This document shows positions 5,320 through 6,308 of a DNA stretch of 6,308 nt, piece after piece. The translations under genes were made by a program, and so were the position numbers. The stretch is taken from NCBI GenBank assembly GCA_036277075.1, contig DASUNQ010000150.1, positions 1 through 6,308 on the forward strand. The letters run 5' to 3'. The stretch comes from DASUNQ01 sp036277075. GTDB lineage: Bacteria; Acidobacteriota; Thermoanaerobaculia; Multivoradales; UBA5704. Position 1 is the stretch's first letter. Each line of letters begins with the position of its first letter. The notes beneath the pieces are model-generated. The model was not told where the DNA came from and searched no databases. It worked only from the letters and a program-made list of their open reading frames with translations.

Positions 5320-6308
5320 GAATCGCCTTCGTGATGCCGGGGATCGGCGTGGTGGAGCGCGGCGCGGAGGCCTTCGTCGTCGAGCTCGCCGCTGAGCTCG
5401 CGGCGCGGCACGGCGTCGAGCCGGTGCTCTTCTGCCGCGGCGACGTCCCTCTCCCCCACGTGCGCGTCCGCGCGCTGCCGCGCGACAACCGTCTGGTGAA
5501 CGCCCTGTACGGGAAGACGCGGCTGGGTAAGAAGGCGCTCGACACCCTCTTCCTCGATCCGCTCCACCTCGAGTGGGGCACCGCCGCTCTTTCCTCCTTA
5601 CCCAGTCTCTTCCGTGGCGGCTTCGACGTCGTGGTGATGGAAGGAGGGCTCGCGGGCGCCTGGGTGGCGCGCCTGCTCAGGCGCCTACGCGGCGTGCCGT
5701 TCGTGGACATCGCCCATGGCATCGATCCCAAGTGGGAGGGCGCCTTCGCGCGCCAAGGACCGGATCGCGTCGTCACCTTCACCCAGGCCGCGGCCGAGAT
5801 GATCCGCGCGCGGGCGCCGCGGGCGCGCATCGCCGTCATCCCGCATGGCGTCGATCTCCAGCAGTTCCGTCCGGGGCTCCCGAAGGCCGGGGCCGCGGCC
5901 TCCTTGCCCCGCCCGCTGGTCCTCGCCGCCGGCGCGGTCGACTCCCACAAGCGCTTCGAGCTGGCGGTCGAGGCGGTAGCGCGGCTGCCGGAAGGGGGCC
6001 TCGCCGTCCTCGGCGAAGGCCCGGCGGCGCCGGCGCTCGACGCCCTCGCCGCGCGCCGGCTGGGCCCCGGCCGCTACCTGCGCGCCGCCGTGCCGCGCGC
6101 CGCGATGCCCGCCTGGTACGCCGCCGCCGATTGCTTTACGATGCCTTCGCTCACGGAGTCCTTCGGTCTGGCGTACCTCGAAGCGATGGCCTGCGGTCTC
6201 CCCTGCGTGGCGCCCGACGACGCGGTGCGGCGCGAGGTGATCGGCGAGGCGGGGGTCTTCTGCGCCGTCGCCGACCCGGAGGCCTACGCCGGCGCGCTCG
6301 GCGAGGCG
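5316..6308 (+). CDS. GT4-type glycosyltransferase, C-terminus cut by window edge
   Basis: An open frame of 331 codons with no stop, ending exactly at the window edge; the family is usually 360-400 residues, so little is missing. It is a GT-B fold retaining glycosyltransferase (Glycos_transf_1 domain), acting at the cytoplasmic membrane face. The N-terminal domain starts with the strand RIAFVMPG and has VERGAEAFVVELA, then FVDIAHGIDPKW with His134. The linker IAVIPHGVDLQQFRP holds the typical HGVD at 177-180. The C-terminal domain shows LAAGAVDSHKRFELAVEAV with Lys212/Arg213 for nucleotide phosphates, VLGEGP, and the diagnostic E-x7-E motif at Glu281-Glu289 (ESFGLAYLE) followed by AMACGLPCVAP. 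GTG at 5316 is chosen because it starts the first strand and overlaps the flippase stop as GTGA. GGAGGG at 5307-5312 is only three bases away, a tight spacing, so GTG 5331 or ATG 5334 are formal alternatives. Donor sugar is unknown. Confidence 0.92.
   Translation, partial: MRIAFVMPGIGVVERGAEAFVVELAAELAARHGVEPVLFCRGDVPLPHVRVRALPRDNRLVNALYGKTRLGKKALDTLFLDPLHLEWGTAALSSLPSLFRGGFDVVVMEGGLAGAWVARLLRRLRGVPFVDIAHGIDPKWEGAFARQGPDRVVTFTQAAAEMIRARAPRARIAVIPHGVDLQQFRPGLPKAGAAASLPRPLVLAAGAVDSHKRFELAVEAVARLPEGGLAVLGEGPAAPALDALAARRLGPGRYLRAAVPRAAMPAWYAAADCFTMPSLTESFGLAYLEAMACGLPCVAPDDAVRREVIGEAGVFCAVADPEAYAGALGEA

Noticed and set aside
5117..5950. 277-codon antisense open frame over the flippase end and second glycosyltransferase
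   Set aside because: It is the mirror of two well-supported genes, has Arg/Pro/Ser-rich low complexity and no domain.

Overview
The window is very G+C-rich bacterial DNA, roughly three quarters G+C by eye. Third codon positions are almost all G or C, coding is dense, and genes overlap. The genes suggest a high-GC bacterium that makes a surface oligosaccharide, for example Acidobacteriota, Myxococcota or another high-GC lineage. There is no rRNA, tRNA or taxon-specific marker, so that placement is a guess. I see no tRNA, rRNA, CRISPR array, transposase or prophage gene.

Layout: (1) Positions 1-245, minus strand, hold the N-terminal end of an MFS-type transporter that runs off the left edge. 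(2) A 52-bp divergent spacer carries a good Shine-Dalgarno site for the plus-strand genes. (3) Positions 298-1670 are a two-gene unit: a Bcp/PrxQ peroxiredoxin and a ten-helix EamA/DMT-family permease, joined by a 4-bp TTGA overlap. (4) Positions 1712-2812 encode an NAD-type leucine (branched-chain amino acid) dehydrogenase with its own ribosome binding site and a candidate -10 box. (5) Positions 2813-3028 are the only sizeable non-coding gap. It holds a 161-bp segment bounded by long inverted repeats (26 of 27 positions complementary) that could fold into a branched structure. (6) Positions 3029-6308 are a polysaccharide locus: a family-2 glycosyltransferase, a Wzx-like oligosaccharide flippase and a GT4-fold glycosyltransferase cut by the right edge. 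They are joined by two GTGA overlaps.

How they work together: the last three genes form a likely translationally coupled cassette. Two glycosyltransferases would build a lipid-linked glycan and the flippase would move it across the inner membrane. This is probably the left end of a longer O-antigen, capsule or exopolysaccharide cluster. The peroxiredoxin/permease pair and the leucine dehydrogenase look like ordinary housekeeping genes with no evident link to the glycan genes.

No gene here looks like a new system. The parts most worth a second look are the inverted-repeat element at 2856-3016, the glycosyltransferase start beside it that lacks a Shine-Dalgarno sequence, and the altered codon use at the start of that gene.
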